The position numbers and the translations under genes were made by a program. Below are positions 26,153-34,053 of a DNA stretch of 64,000 nucleotides, piece after piece. Position 1 is the first letter of the stretch. Each line of letters opens with the position of its first letter. The DNA comes from Prochlorococcus sp. AG-409-L21 (GTDB lineage: Bacteria; Cyanobacteriota; Cyanobacteriia; PCC-6307; Cyanobiaceae). The notes beneath the pieces are model-generated. The model was not told where the DNA came from. It ran no database searches and was given only the letters and a program-made list of their open reading frames with translations. The stretch is from contig QCKH01000002.1 of assembly GCA_003215475.1 (NCBI GenBank), forward strand, positions 62,001-126,000, in the 5' to 3' direction.

Positions 26153-26332
26153 TCACACCAATTGAAGTTGCTTTTCTTGTCTTGAGTTCCAAAGGCGTTT
26201 AATTGCATTCTTATGAAGATCACTTCTTGTAAGTCCCATCTCCTTACATAACTGTTGTTCTATTGGAATCAAGATAGGAACCTCACGCTTTTTATAAGTG
26301 ATATGGAATTGATTGGATACTGGATTAAACAT
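26153..26332 (-). pseudogene. 59-residue frame, likely remnant of a longer gene
   Basis: From ATG 26332 the product has the basic strand ITYKKREVPILIPIEQQLCK and two helices (GLTRSDLHKNAIKRLWNSRQ), again RHH-like. The same frame is open upstream to about 26409 without a start codon (WIAVYKDQLIQDPDQYNAIK), which looks like real protein and suggests the 5' part of the gene was cut off. Confidence 0.4.
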
Positions 26333-26653
26333 TGGTCGTAAACATGTCTTAATTGCGTTGTATTGATCTGGATCTTGAATTAATTGGTCTTTATAAACTG
26401 CTATCCAAGATCACGAGAAAGAAAGAACTCAATGTTATTTATTTAATGCTTTTAAATCCATTCCCTTCGGGAATGATTCGCTTCGCTCATGGTTATTAGT
26501 TGTTTAAGTTATAAGTCTTTAGAACAACCCTTGAAACCCAACATGATTATTTATACAAATTCAGTATTTCAAACCTACTAATGTGTTAACTTTTCCTAAC
26601 AATTATATACTCTAACCCTTATCTAAGAATTTTTCTAATCGAGATTTTTTTTC
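26333..26653. other. Intergenic stretch with a perfect hairpin
   Basis: About 320 bp with no supported gene. It includes the open upstream extension of the 26153 frame (to 26409) and a perfect hairpin CATTCCC-TTC-GGGAATG at 26459-26475, followed by a second small TTCGCTTCGCTC motif. The rest is AT-rich. Confidence 0.5.
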
Positions 26654-26800
26654 ATGCAGACTGGAACACTTTATAGATTACATTTGGGCAAAAGATATAA
26701 TAAAGAATTTACCGAGAAAAACACTATATTATTAAAAGCAAATGAGCGAGTTGTAATCATTGCAAATACTAGCAATCCCAATGTTAAGCATGAACTGTAA
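26654..26800 (+). CDS. Small protein (48 aa)
   Basis: ATG-initiated, ends TAA. Sequence MQTGTLYRLHLGKRYNKEFT then strand-like ILLKANERVVIIANTSNP. The alternation of charged and beta-branched residues looks like real protein, but there is no clear ribosome binding site and no family. Confidence 0.35.
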   Translation: MQTGTLYRLHLGKRYNKEFTEKNTILLKANERVVIIANTSNPNVKHEL

Positions 26801-26825
26801 AAAGGCAAAATAACTGATTTTTATG

Positions 26826-26873
26826 GTATAATAGTATCATAGCAAAAGAGCGAATTACTTCCTCACTGCTATG
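26826..26873 (+). promoter_or_regulatory. TATAAT box followed by 7-bp inverted repeat
   Basis: GGTATAATAG at 26826-26835 gives a consensus -10 element. CATAGCA (26838-26844) and TGCTATG (26867-26873) form a perfect inverted repeat just downstream, in the likely 5' end of a transcript running toward the gene at 27046. Confidence 0.4.
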
Positions 26874-27045
26874 CAGTCAAAGACCTTTTTAGTTGCAAGA
26901 ATCTTCTAAAAAATGAGGGCACTCGTTTCAGATTTAAAAAGCAAATAAGGGTTTAGAACTGATCAATACTTTTACGTATTAAACGACGAGCAGACCGTCG
27001 TAATAACCCTCTGCACTTTTACTTAAACACTATCTACTTTTTACA

Positions 27046-27192
27046 ATGAAAAACTCTCAACCAACCTTCGCAGACGTATTCGGGGATTTCACTATCCGAA
27101 AATGGGATCACGAAAATGGGTTTAGCAAAGGGTACAAAATCGAAACTATTGAAGACCTAGATTTCTTTGAAAAAGAAGAATTTCCGAACTAA
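27046..27192 (+). CDS. Small acidic protein (48 aa)
   Basis: MKNSQPTFADVFGDFTIRKW start, acidic C-terminus EDLDFFEKEEFPN. A hairpin ACGACG-AGCAGAC-CGTCGT lies at 26983-27001 upstream. It overlaps the end of the opposing gene at 27189 by 4 bp. Function unknown. The size and acidity recall phage-type inhibitor proteins, but that is a guess. Confidence 0.45.
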   Translation: MKNSQPTFADVFGDFTIRKWDHENGFSKGYKIETIEDLDFFEKEEFPN

Positions 27193-27338
27193 CGAATCCA
27201 ATCAACGATTGCTTTGCCTACAAACAGAACAAACAATCCTTCTGTGAAAAGGATCCATCCAATCGTGGAATTATTCATGCCCAACTTTCTATACCGATCA
27301 ATGGTGGAGTCGTGAACTCGTCTGATGGTGGCAAGCAT
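27189..27338 (-). CDS. Small single-pass membrane protein (49 aa)
   Basis: Starts on the base after the stop of the upstream gene (TAAATG junction). A basic N-terminal part (TIRRVHDSTIDRYRKLG) precedes a hydrophobic helix (IGWILFTEGLFVLFVGKAIV). Last gene of the leftward run led by the serine recombinase gene. Confidence 0.55.
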   Translation of the reverse strand: MLATIRRVHDSTIDRYRKLGMNNSTIGWILFTEGLFVLFVGKAIVDWIR

Positions 27339-27671
27339 TTAGTTTGTCACCATTACTTTGATTTGATTTCCAGCATCGCTTAATTTCATCCACTTCTTTT
27401 CTTCCTCATCAGTAAAAGTCTCTACCCTTCTTGCATACACGGCATCTGCATTTAAGTCTTCGATCATTTCATAACCAAAGAAGTCCAATAATTCTTCCTG
27501 ACTTTTAAAGCATCGATCACTCCACTCATAATTTTTATTCCCCTTCGCATTTTCATACTCATAACACTCATAAAAATAATCAGTTCTATATCGCTCTACC
27601 AATGCAAACTCCTTTTGCTCTTCCTCTGGGAGTTTGTCATAAACGCTCCAACCAATTATCAAAACTGGCAT
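27339..27671 (-). CDS. Unrecognised 110-residue acidic protein
   Basis: A soluble acidic protein rich in Tyr and Glu (VERYRTDYFYECYEYENAKG). No motif. Its ATG overlaps the stop of the 30-residue membrane protein gene (TAATG) and its stop abuts the next gene, so it sits inside a tightly packed operon. Confidence 0.6.
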   Translation of the reverse strand: MPVLIIGWSVYDKLPEEEQKEFALVERYRTDYFYECYEYENAKGNKNYEWSDRCFKSQEELLDFFGYEMIEDLNADAVYARRVETFTDEEEKKWMKLSDAGNQIKVMVTN

Positions 27672-27763
27672 TACTTCTTACTTCTGCTCTTGTACACAAG
27701 GAATCCCACAACACCAGTAATCAAAACTGCATCAAATACTAAATGCCAAGCAAAGAAGTTCAT
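27671..27763 (-). CDS. Tiny membrane protein (30 aa)
   Basis: MNFFAWHLVFDAVLITGVVG then FLVYKSRSKK: one transmembrane helix with a basic C-terminal anchor. Its stop overlaps the start of the 110-residue protein gene by one base (TAATG). The packing and the clean membrane topology support translation despite the size. Confidence 0.5.
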   Translation of the reverse strand: MNFFAWHLVFDAVLITGVVGFLVYKSRSKK

Positions 27764-27806
27764 ACCTGCACCTCTTTGAGAAGGGGACAAACGCTGTCTC
27801 TATGCA

Positions 27807-28010
27807 TCACGCTTTCTCCCCATACTTCTTGAACTCATCCAAGTCACTCACAACTATGCTCTTGTAGTCCTCTGGAAATCTTGCCTTCATGATTGCTGGA
27901 ATCTCCAAGCAATCTGGATAGGGATTATGCAAATAAAAAATAACTTCCTTCTCTTCCTTCAAAACAATGTAATTAGATAATCCACCTGCATAATTATTTT
28001 TTTTATTCAT
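27807..28010 (-). CDS. Unrecognised 67-residue protein
   Basis: Starts at an ATGA overlap with the end of the serine recombinase gene. It has a beta-rich N-terminal half (YIVLKEEKEVIFYLHNPYPD) and acidic C-terminus (IVVSDLDEFKKYGEKA). No family recognised. Coupled translation suggests it works with or is dosed with the recombinase. Confidence 0.6.
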   Translation of the reverse strand: MNKKNNYAGGLSNYIVLKEEKEVIFYLHNPYPDCLEIPAIMKARFPEDYKSIVVSDLDEFKKYGEKA

Positions 28011-28588
28011 GCTGCCACCTCCCTTTGAACAATCATCTGTACTGTAGATTTCTTCATGCCCAATGACTTGGCAATAGAACCATACCCAAGTCCTTGTTTT
28101 CGCTTATCCATAATTTCTGCAATCTGGAATTTGTCGTATTGACGCTTTCTTCCAAACTTCACTCCTCTGCTTTTTGCAACTGCTCTTCCTTCTGAAGTTC
28201 TATGTTTGATATTTCTTAGTTCGCACTCTGCGGCATATCCCATCACTCCAACGATCAGTCTCACAATCTCATCATTCATCAATGAGGTATCAAGACGACC
28301 ATCAAGAGTTTTTATATAAACGCCTCTCTCAATCAAGTTATTCACCTCAACCAACATCGTGACCATTGTTCTCCCAAGACGGGTCATATCTTCCAGAATC
28401 AATAGATCATTGACTTGGAGTAGATCTAGGCATTTGGAAAGTTCTTCTCTATCTCCGTAGTTACTTGTGCCTGTGATCTTGTCTCCAAAAATATTTTTCT
28501 CAGGAACACCCTCTTCTTTAAGAGCAATCACCTGACGCTCTTGATCTTGAAGATTGGTTGAGCATCTCCAATATCCATACAACGCCAT
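28007..28588 (-). CDS. Serine recombinase (resolvase/invertase family)
   Basis: A 193-residue small serine recombinase. The catalytic serine is S10 in GYWRCSTNLQDQERQV. DLLILEDMTRLGRTM carries the conserved Asp and Arg, the long E helix follows, and the C-terminal helix-turn-helix is IAEIMDKRKQGLGYGSIAKS then LGMKKSTVQMIV. Such enzymes resolve dimers or invert segments at short res/hix sites. Repeated TATACC motifs in the divergent region right upstream are candidate sites. It leads a leftward run of four small genes. Confidence 0.9.
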   Translation of the reverse strand: MALYGYWRCSTNLQDQERQVIALKEEGVPEKNIFGDKITGTSNYGDREELSKCLDLLQVNDLLILEDMTRLGRTMVTMLVEVNNLIERGVYIKTLDGRLDTSLMNDEIVRLIVGVMGYAAECELRNIKHRTSEGRAVAKSRGVKFGRKRQYDKFQIAEIMDKRKQGLGYGSIAKSLGMKKSTVQMIVQREVAA

Positions 28589-28629
28589 TGATTCGCCTCC
28601 AAATCCATGACCGTATAATAATAGATTTT

Positions 28630-28709
28630 TATACCATATTTCTATACCTTAAGACACCAGTTATATCGGTCCATCTGCTTAGGTATAAAATATTTTGCTT
28701 TTATATACC
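28630..28709. promoter_or_regulatory. Four TATACC repeats in divergent region, candidate res site or operator
   Basis: TATACC at 28630-28635, 28643-28648 and 28704-28709 and inverted GGTATA at 28682-28687, between the serine recombinase start (28588) and the TPR operon start (28810). The longer inverted pair TTTTTATACC (28626) and AGGTATAAAA (28681) extends the symmetry. Confidence 0.4.
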
Positions 28710-28809
28710 CCCCTTACTTGTCAATCAAAGTCAAAGACTGATGTTTAGTTTAGAAAAATCCTTTATCTTAGAGAAACGGAAAAGTATTCAATGAATTCAA
28801 TTATCAATT

Positions 28810-30492
28810 ATGGATAATCGTTCTTATACTCTTCCGAAAGGTGATTACTATTTTGGTGATCTAAGTCATGTGATATCAGACAGGGAGGAATGGGGAATTA
28901 TTGCTGATAACTTAGAAAAAGAAATTGGTGAATATAAAGATCAAAAATATATCATCATTGCAATTTATGGCAATGGATATTTCTCTAATCATTGCGGGAA
29001 GAAAGAAAGCGTTGGAGTCGATTCAGGAACTTTAGGTTTAATCCCAGTCAATGTTCTTAATAAGTCGCACCTAAAACAGATTCTTGATAGAGGTGATCTT
29101 GGATATATTTACAGTTCTAATTATGATTTAAAAATAGATATTCAAGGTGGTAAAGGAGATAATTATGGTTTTCATATATATCCTAAAAAAGAAACATATC
29201 TAACGCAGGATGCGATTTTTATTGTAATAGATCAAGATGAAATAGATGAATCAGCGTTCATTGATAGATGTCCTCCTTTTGATGAAGATGAATGCGGCGA
29301 AGGAATTATTTTATATGGTGATGATGAAGATGAAGAAGAAAATAATTTACTTACGGACATTGAAAAGAATAAACTTGAGAAAGAAATTAATAAATATACA
29401 AGAGAAATTGAATCTAATAGATTAAGTTATCGTGCTTATTACTATAGAGGTCTTGCAAAAAAGAAGTTATATTCTTATGGATCCGATGATTTAGAAATAG
29501 TACTTCAAATCATAGAACCTCTTTCTTTTAATGCAAATGAGCAGATTTTTCGTGGACTCTCAATTCTTGAGTTAGATGATTCTTTTGATGGTAAAGAAAA
29601 AGCAATAGAATGTTTTTCTGAAGCACTTAATATTGATCCAAGTAGAACATCTGCTTATCTTCATAGAGGTCGCACCAAAGAACAAATAGAGGATATCAAA
29701 GGTGCATGTGAAGACTGGAAGAAGGCAGCAGAATTAGGTGATGAAGATGCTGCAAAATTACTTCAATTGGCATTAAAAAAAATATCTACAAATAAAAGTG
29801 TAGAAAAGTTTTTCGATGATGCTAAGACAAAGTTAGAGAGTGGGGAATACCAAGGAGCATTTGATGATTACACAAAAGCAATAGATATTGATCCTGATAA
29901 TTCAATTGCTTATTACAAACGCGGAAAATTAAGGAAGGGACAACTCAACGATTTAGAAGGTGCTATTAATGACTTGAGTATATCAATAAAATTAGATCCA
30001 AAACCAATAAGTGCATATCTTGATCGTGCTCACACAAAAGACAAATTAGGTGATCATCTAGGAGCAATTATTGATAATACTAAAGCAATAAAACTTTACC
30101 CTAATTCTACTATTGCATTGTATTGCCGTGGGATGTCAAAAGTAAGACTGAATAATATCAAAGGTGCCTGCGAAGACTTTAGAAGAATGATTGAATTAGG
30201 CGATGAAGATGGATACGAACTTTTAGAGGAATATTCCAATTCAAATTATAAATCTGCGAACTATTATATGAAAAAAGGACAAGAGGAGTTTGAAGAAGAT
30301 AACTATTATCATTCAATTTCTTTTTATACTAAGGGAATTAAGATAGAACAAAACAACCCAAAACTATACTTTTACCGTGGGCAAGCAAAACAAATGGATG
30401 AAGACCTAAAAGGTGCTTGTGAAGATTGGAAGAAAGCAGCAGAATTAGGAGATGAAGAGGCAGCAGAACTATTGAAGGAGCATTGCGAATGA
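28810..30492 (+). CDS. TPR protein with a novel N-terminal domain (560 aa)
   Basis: The first 150 residues form a beta-rich domain (YYFGDLSHVISDREEW; KYIIIAIYGNGYFSNHCG; DAIFIVIDQDEIDES) that recalls phage-associated proteins with a Y-x-I-G-D-P-x-Y-V-I motif. I cannot name it. An acidic linker (DDEDEEENN) leads to several TPR units (about 190-555; EYQGAFDDYTKAIDIDPDN and similar) interleaved with Sel1-like ends (GACEDWKKAAELGDEEAAEL). First gene of a four-gene coupled operon; its stop overlaps the next start (ATGA). Likely a protein-interaction scaffold. Confidence 0.75.
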   Translation: MDNRSYTLPKGDYYFGDLSHVISDREEWGIIADNLEKEIGEYKDQKYIIIAIYGNGYFSNHCGKKESVGVDSGTLGLIPVNVLNKSHLKQILDRGDLGYIYSSNYDLKIDIQGGKGDNYGFHIYPKKETYLTQDAIFIVIDQDEIDESAFIDRCPPFDEDECGEGIILYGDDEDEEENNLLTDIEKNKLEKEINKYTREIESNRLSYRAYYYRGLAKKKLYSYGSDDLEIVLQIIEPLSFNANEQIFRGLSILELDDSFDGKEKAIECFSEALNIDPSRTSAYLHRGRTKEQIEDIKGACEDWKKAAELGDEDAAKLLQLALKKISTNKSVEKFFDDAKTKLESGEYQGAFDDYTKAIDIDPDNSIAYYKRGKLRKGQLNDLEGAINDLSISIKLDPKPISAYLDRAHTKDKLGDHLGAIIDNTKAIKLYPNSTIALYCRGMSKVRLNNIKGACEDFRRMIELGDEDGYELLEEYSNSNYKSANYYMKKGQEEFEEDNYYHSISFYTKGIKIEQNNPKLYFYRGQAKQMDEDLKGACEDWKKAAELGDEEAAELLKEHCE

Positions 30493-31703
30493 CTAATCCA
30501 ACGGATAAACCTCTTGTTGGTCAAAAGTTACTAGACAAAATCAAAGAACTTGGCGATTCAAATTACTCAGATATTGTGCGTGCCTGCGGATATGTTTCAA
30601 CTTTTCAAGATGGTACTGAGCGACTAGATCTTGTTGACTTCCGTGTCGCAATGTTAAAAGCAAAAGGAGTAAAAAGTGCCAATATTAATCTTCTTGAGAT
30701 TGATGCAGGCGATGAACGATATTGGGAATTAGGGCGTGCTAAAGAAATAACTGGTGACTATAAAGGTGCTGTTGAGGACTACAACAAGGCGATAGAGATA
30801 AACCCCGAAAATACACATGCTTTAAATAGTCGTGGTTATTTGAAATCAACTCTTGGTGACTATAAAGGTGCTGTTGAGGACTACAACAAGGCGATAAATG
30901 TTGATCCAAATGACACTGTCCCTTACAGAAACTGTGCTAATGCAAAGTATGATATGGGTGATCCTTCAGGTGCAATAACTACCTACAATAAATTAATAGA
31001 GTTAGATCCAATTTGTTATTTTTATTATATTCAAAGAGGTGCAATTAAAATCGAATTAGAAGATAATAAAGGAGCACTATATGATTATGACAAGGCAATA
31101 GAGATTATTAGTAATCACAAAGACAAAGCAAGATATGATTGGTTAGATGATCCTAGAATAGACACTATGTATCATTACCGTGCGACCATTAAATTTAAAT
31201 TAAAGGATTTTGAAGGTGCAGTATCTGATCATAAAAAGGCAATAGATTTAAACCCTAATTATCATGAGACATACTATGCAAGTGGTCGTGCTAAGAGTGA
31301 GTTAGGTGATCGTCAAGGAGCAATAGAGGATTACAGTAAGTCAATAGAAATCAATCCTAATTATGCTTTTGCTTATTTAAATCGAGGTATCGAGAAAGAT
31401 TCTTTAGGTGATCATCAAGGAGCAATATCTGATTACAGCAAGGCAATAGAAATTAATCCTAATCATGCTTTTACTTACTATGAGCGCGCCAGAGTAAAAG
31501 GGAATACAGGTGATATTAAAGGAGCAATTGATGATTTGACTAAAAAAATAGAACTTGATCCGCAGGGCAAGAGCATCTATGCAATTCGCGGTGCTTTAAA
31601 GAAAGAGCAGGGCGACCTAAAAGGTGCATGTGAAGATTGGAAAGTAGCAGCAGAGTCAGGCAACAAACGTGCTGCCGAATGGTTGCAGGAACATTGCCAA
31701 TGA
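30489..31703 (+). CDS. TPR protein (404 aa)
   Basis: Start taken at ATG 30489, in an ATGA overlap with the upstream stop; a TTG at 30483 would add two residues. Residues 1-70 form a small helical domain (DKIKELGDSNYSDIVRACGY), then about nine TPR units with the consensus GAxxDYxKAIEINPNYAxAY and a terminal Sel1-like unit (GACEDWKVAAESGNKRAAEW). Two neighbouring repeats share a 43-bp identical DNA block 102 bp apart (30752 and 30854), exactly one 34-residue TPR, which shows recent repeat duplication or gene conversion. It overlaps the next gene by ATGA. Confidence 0.8.
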   Translation: MTNPTDKPLVGQKLLDKIKELGDSNYSDIVRACGYVSTFQDGTERLDLVDFRVAMLKAKGVKSANINLLEIDAGDERYWELGRAKEITGDYKGAVEDYNKAIEINPENTHALNSRGYLKSTLGDYKGAVEDYNKAINVDPNDTVPYRNCANAKYDMGDPSGAITTYNKLIELDPICYFYYIQRGAIKIELEDNKGALYDYDKAIEIISNHKDKARYDWLDDPRIDTMYHYRATIKFKLKDFEGAVSDHKKAIDLNPNYHETYYASGRAKSELGDRQGAIEDYSKSIEINPNYAFAYLNRGIEKDSLGDHQGAISDYSKAIEINPNHAFTYYERARVKGNTGDIKGAIDDLTKKIELDPQGKSIYAIRGALKKEQGDLKGACEDWKVAAESGNKRAAEWLQEHCQ

Positions 31704-32788
31704 CTGAACCAAAAACTGCTGCTGAATACCTTGATCGTGGATGCGATAAGGACGATCAAAAAGACTCCAAAGGAGCAATAGAGGACTACAACAAAGCAAT
31801 TGAACTTAATCCCAACTATGCAGAGGCATATGCAAATCGTGGATGTGCAAAGGAAGAGTTAGGCGATAAAGAAGGTGCACTTGCTGACTGGCAAAAGGCA
31901 GCAGATTTAGGAGACGAAGAAGCAGCAAAGTGGATTAAAGAAATAAAAAATGATCCGAAAGTGTCCCTAGAACCTGAATTTAATGATAATAAGAAATTAG
32001 AATTTTATAATTACAACAAGAAATTCTTTCTTAATTACTATGACGAAGATGTCTTTAACAGAATTGTTGAAACTGCAACTAAATTACCAATAGATGATTC
32101 AAAGGAATATCCAGATATAGCAAAAATTGCATTAATTGATGACTGTATAAATCTGATTGCAAAAAAAACGAATCAACAACCAAAAACACTTTTAGAAATT
32201 CTAAAGCTTGACCCACTAAACGAAGATTTAGATACAGACTCACTATCCCAAGAGGGTATTAACTATGTATTTGATGATCCAAACCGTGTTTGCAAAGGCG
32301 AGCAGCTCAAAGAAGTAATGGGGGATCTCAAAGAAACATATGAGAAAGATCCAGAGACAGTTGCAATCGCACTTGGTTATAAAAACTCTGAAGACGAACC
32401 CTTATTAGACGTATTTAAGAAAGCAGTAGAAGAAGCGGGAATTGGTAATCCAACTTGGGAAAAATATGAAATATGGGAAGGTCGACTTATCAAGGAAGAT
32501 GGAAATCATGGCGGAACAGTCTTCATCCCCAAGAGGTGTGTTGATGAAGATCCAGATTATTACGCAAAAGCAAACTTAGAACTAATGGATGAAGAGGAAT
32601 TGGAAGATTATGTATTTACTGAACCAATGATGCGTACAGAAGTATCAATGCATCACTATTTGAACCCTGCCACTCTTGATGATGATGAAGATGCTTGGGA
32701 TAGTTGGTTTTCGGATAGCGAGACTGCTGAGTATTACGGCATTCATACATTGGATGCTCATGAATGTTCCAACTGGCACGACGGTTGA
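31700..32788 (+). CDS. TPR-containing protein with unknown C-terminal region (362 aa)
   Basis: Start ATG 31700 overlaps the upstream stop (ATGA); the longer frame from 31637 runs through the previous gene and is not used. Two TPR/Sel1 units (about 5-90; GAIEDYNKAIELNPNYAEAY) are followed by about 270 residues of acidic sequence with no family I know (KTLLEILKLDPLNEDLDTDS; WEKYEIWEGRLIKEDGNHGG; a C-terminal His/Asp/Trp-rich end TLDAHECSNWHDG). The C-terminal part may be an enzymatic or effector domain. It ends 3 bp before the nuclease gene. Confidence 0.75.
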   Translation: MTEPKTAAEYLDRGCDKDDQKDSKGAIEDYNKAIELNPNYAEAYANRGCAKEELGDKEGALADWQKAADLGDEEAAKWIKEIKNDPKVSLEPEFNDNKKLEFYNYNKKFFLNYYDEDVFNRIVETATKLPIDDSKEYPDIAKIALIDDCINLIAKKTNQQPKTLLEILKLDPLNEDLDTDSLSQEGINYVFDDPNRVCKGEQLKEVMGDLKETYEKDPETVAIALGYKNSEDEPLLDVFKKAVEEAGIGNPTWEKYEIWEGRLIKEDGNHGGTVFIPKRCVDEDPDYYAKANLELMDEEELEDYVFTEPMMRTEVSMHHYLNPATLDDDEDAWDSWFSDSETAEYYGIHTLDAHECSNWHDG

Positions 32789-32791
32789 GCA

Positions 32792-33643
32792 ATGATTGAC
32801 CTCAAAAGAAACGGCAAAAAAGAACCTGTAAAAGCAACTGGAGTACGTAGTAGAGAATCATCGTCTTATACCCCTAATCAAAAAGAAGATTTCAAGATCA
32901 GTAGAGGTCGTTTTTCTAATTTCCTTACTTGTAAAAGATGCTTCTATCTAGATCGAGTGATGGGTCTTGATCCGCCTGGAACGCCAGGTTGGACGCTCAA
33001 TGAAACCACTGACCTTCTACTGAAAAAAGAGTTTGATGAGTGCAGAGAATCGCAGACACCGCATCGTTTATTTGCTCCTAACGGATTAGGTCATGTCGTG
33101 CCTTTTGATCATCCAGAAATGGACAACTGGAGGAACTCACTGCACCGTGGATTGATGCTCAGACACAAAGACACCAGCATCATTTTGACGGGTGGTGTAG
33201 ACGATATTTGGCAGGACACAAGAACTAAACAATTGATTGTCGTCGACTACAAATCTCAAGCAAAGAATGGACTAGTGAGCAAACAGGAATATCTAGATGA
33301 TCCATATCATGACGGATACAAAATCCAAATGAACTTCTATGCCTATCTATTGAAAGGAATGGGATTTGATGTTCATCCAACTTCTTACTTCTTGGTCTGC
33401 AATGCCAAAAGAGATGATGATGGATTCCATAAGACGATGAACTTTGATGAGTATCTCGTTCCCTATAACTGGACTATTGATGGACTGGAAGAACAACTGG
33501 ATGAGATGGTTGCTTTGATGAACCAGCACCAGATTCCTGAACCTAATGAGTGCTGCAAGAACTGTGCTTATTCAGAGCAGTATGCAAAGGCAATTCATCA
33601 AGTAGGTGGTAATGGGACTCAAAGACAAGGATCACTTTTCTAA
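32792..33643 (+). CDS. PD-(D/E)XK nuclease with cysteine pairs
   Basis: A 283-residue protein. Nuclease core: ILTGGVDDIWQD (D137), LIVVDYKSQ (D152, K154) and the QxxxY motif YKIQMNFYAYLL (Q179, Y183). Cysteine pair C47-x2-C50 (LTCKRCFYLD) near the N-terminus and a C-terminal ECCKNCAYSEQY could hold an iron-sulfur cluster, as in Cas4-like enzymes. It is the fourth gene of the TPR operon with only 3 bp between stop and start. Related in kind to the unit 1 nuclease at 20690, but clearly a different protein. No CRISPR or helicase partner. Confidence 0.85.
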   Translation: MIDLKRNGKKEPVKATGVRSRESSSYTPNQKEDFKISRGRFSNFLTCKRCFYLDRVMGLDPPGTPGWTLNETTDLLLKKEFDECRESQTPHRLFAPNGLGHVVPFDHPEMDNWRNSLHRGLMLRHKDTSIILTGGVDDIWQDTRTKQLIVVDYKSQAKNGLVSKQEYLDDPYHDGYKIQMNFYAYLLKGMGFDVHPTSYFLVCNAKRDDDGFHKTMNFDEYLVPYNWTIDGLEEQLDEMVALMNQHQIPEPNECCKNCAYSEQYAKAIHQVGGNGTQRQGSLF

Positions 33644-33645
33644 TC

Positions 33646-34053
33646 ATGAACCTCAAAACTATTAAAAGTGTTTGTCTTAGTTGTTTCGCACTTCTAATTA
33701 TTTTTTATCCGCTAAAAACAGATGCTTTGTCGCATGATTGGGTTGCAGTCCCAAAGAGTCAGTATGGAGAACAGTTATGGGATAAGAGCAGTATTCAAAA
33801 AAACCAAGATGGATCTATAAGAGTGTTCAGCAAATTCCTTCCTAATAGCACTACTGAGATTACGACAGATATCCTCTACACAATGGATATTGATTGCTCG
33901 AAAAATTACTTCAGAGATGTTGCAGTCGGAGCAAAAGAATTCAATGAGTTCAAAAACAAGGATTCAGAATGGAAAGATCCCAATGGCGACAAACTGATTC
34001 TTGGTGTAATAGATCAAGTTTGCACCTTTGGGAATACTCTCGACGCTTCTTAG
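33646..34053 (+). CDS. Secreted protein, surface-adhesin E-like
   Basis: A 135-residue protein with a clear signal peptide (SVCLSCFALLIIFYPLKTDA) and a mature part typical of small periplasmic proteins: HDWVAVPKSQYGEQLWDKSS, strand TTEITTDILYTMDIDC and a Cys near the end (IDQVCTF) that may pair with it. The WV-x-YD-type layout resembles the adhesin E domain. It starts 2 bp after the nuclease stop, so it is in the same transcript, and its end overlaps the opposing integrase gene by 4 bp. Confidence 0.65.
   Translation: MNLKTIKSVCLSCFALLIIFYPLKTDALSHDWVAVPKSQYGEQLWDKSSIQKNQDGSIRVFSKFLPNSTTEITTDILYTMDIDCSKNYFRDVAVGAKEFNEFKNKDSEWKDPNGDKLILGVIDQVCTFGNTLDAS

Noticed and set aside
28558-28794. 78-codon rightward frame before the TPR operon
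   Set aside because: It covers the resolvase start and the TATACC repeat region and its composition is only that of AT-rich DNA; better explained as promoter region.
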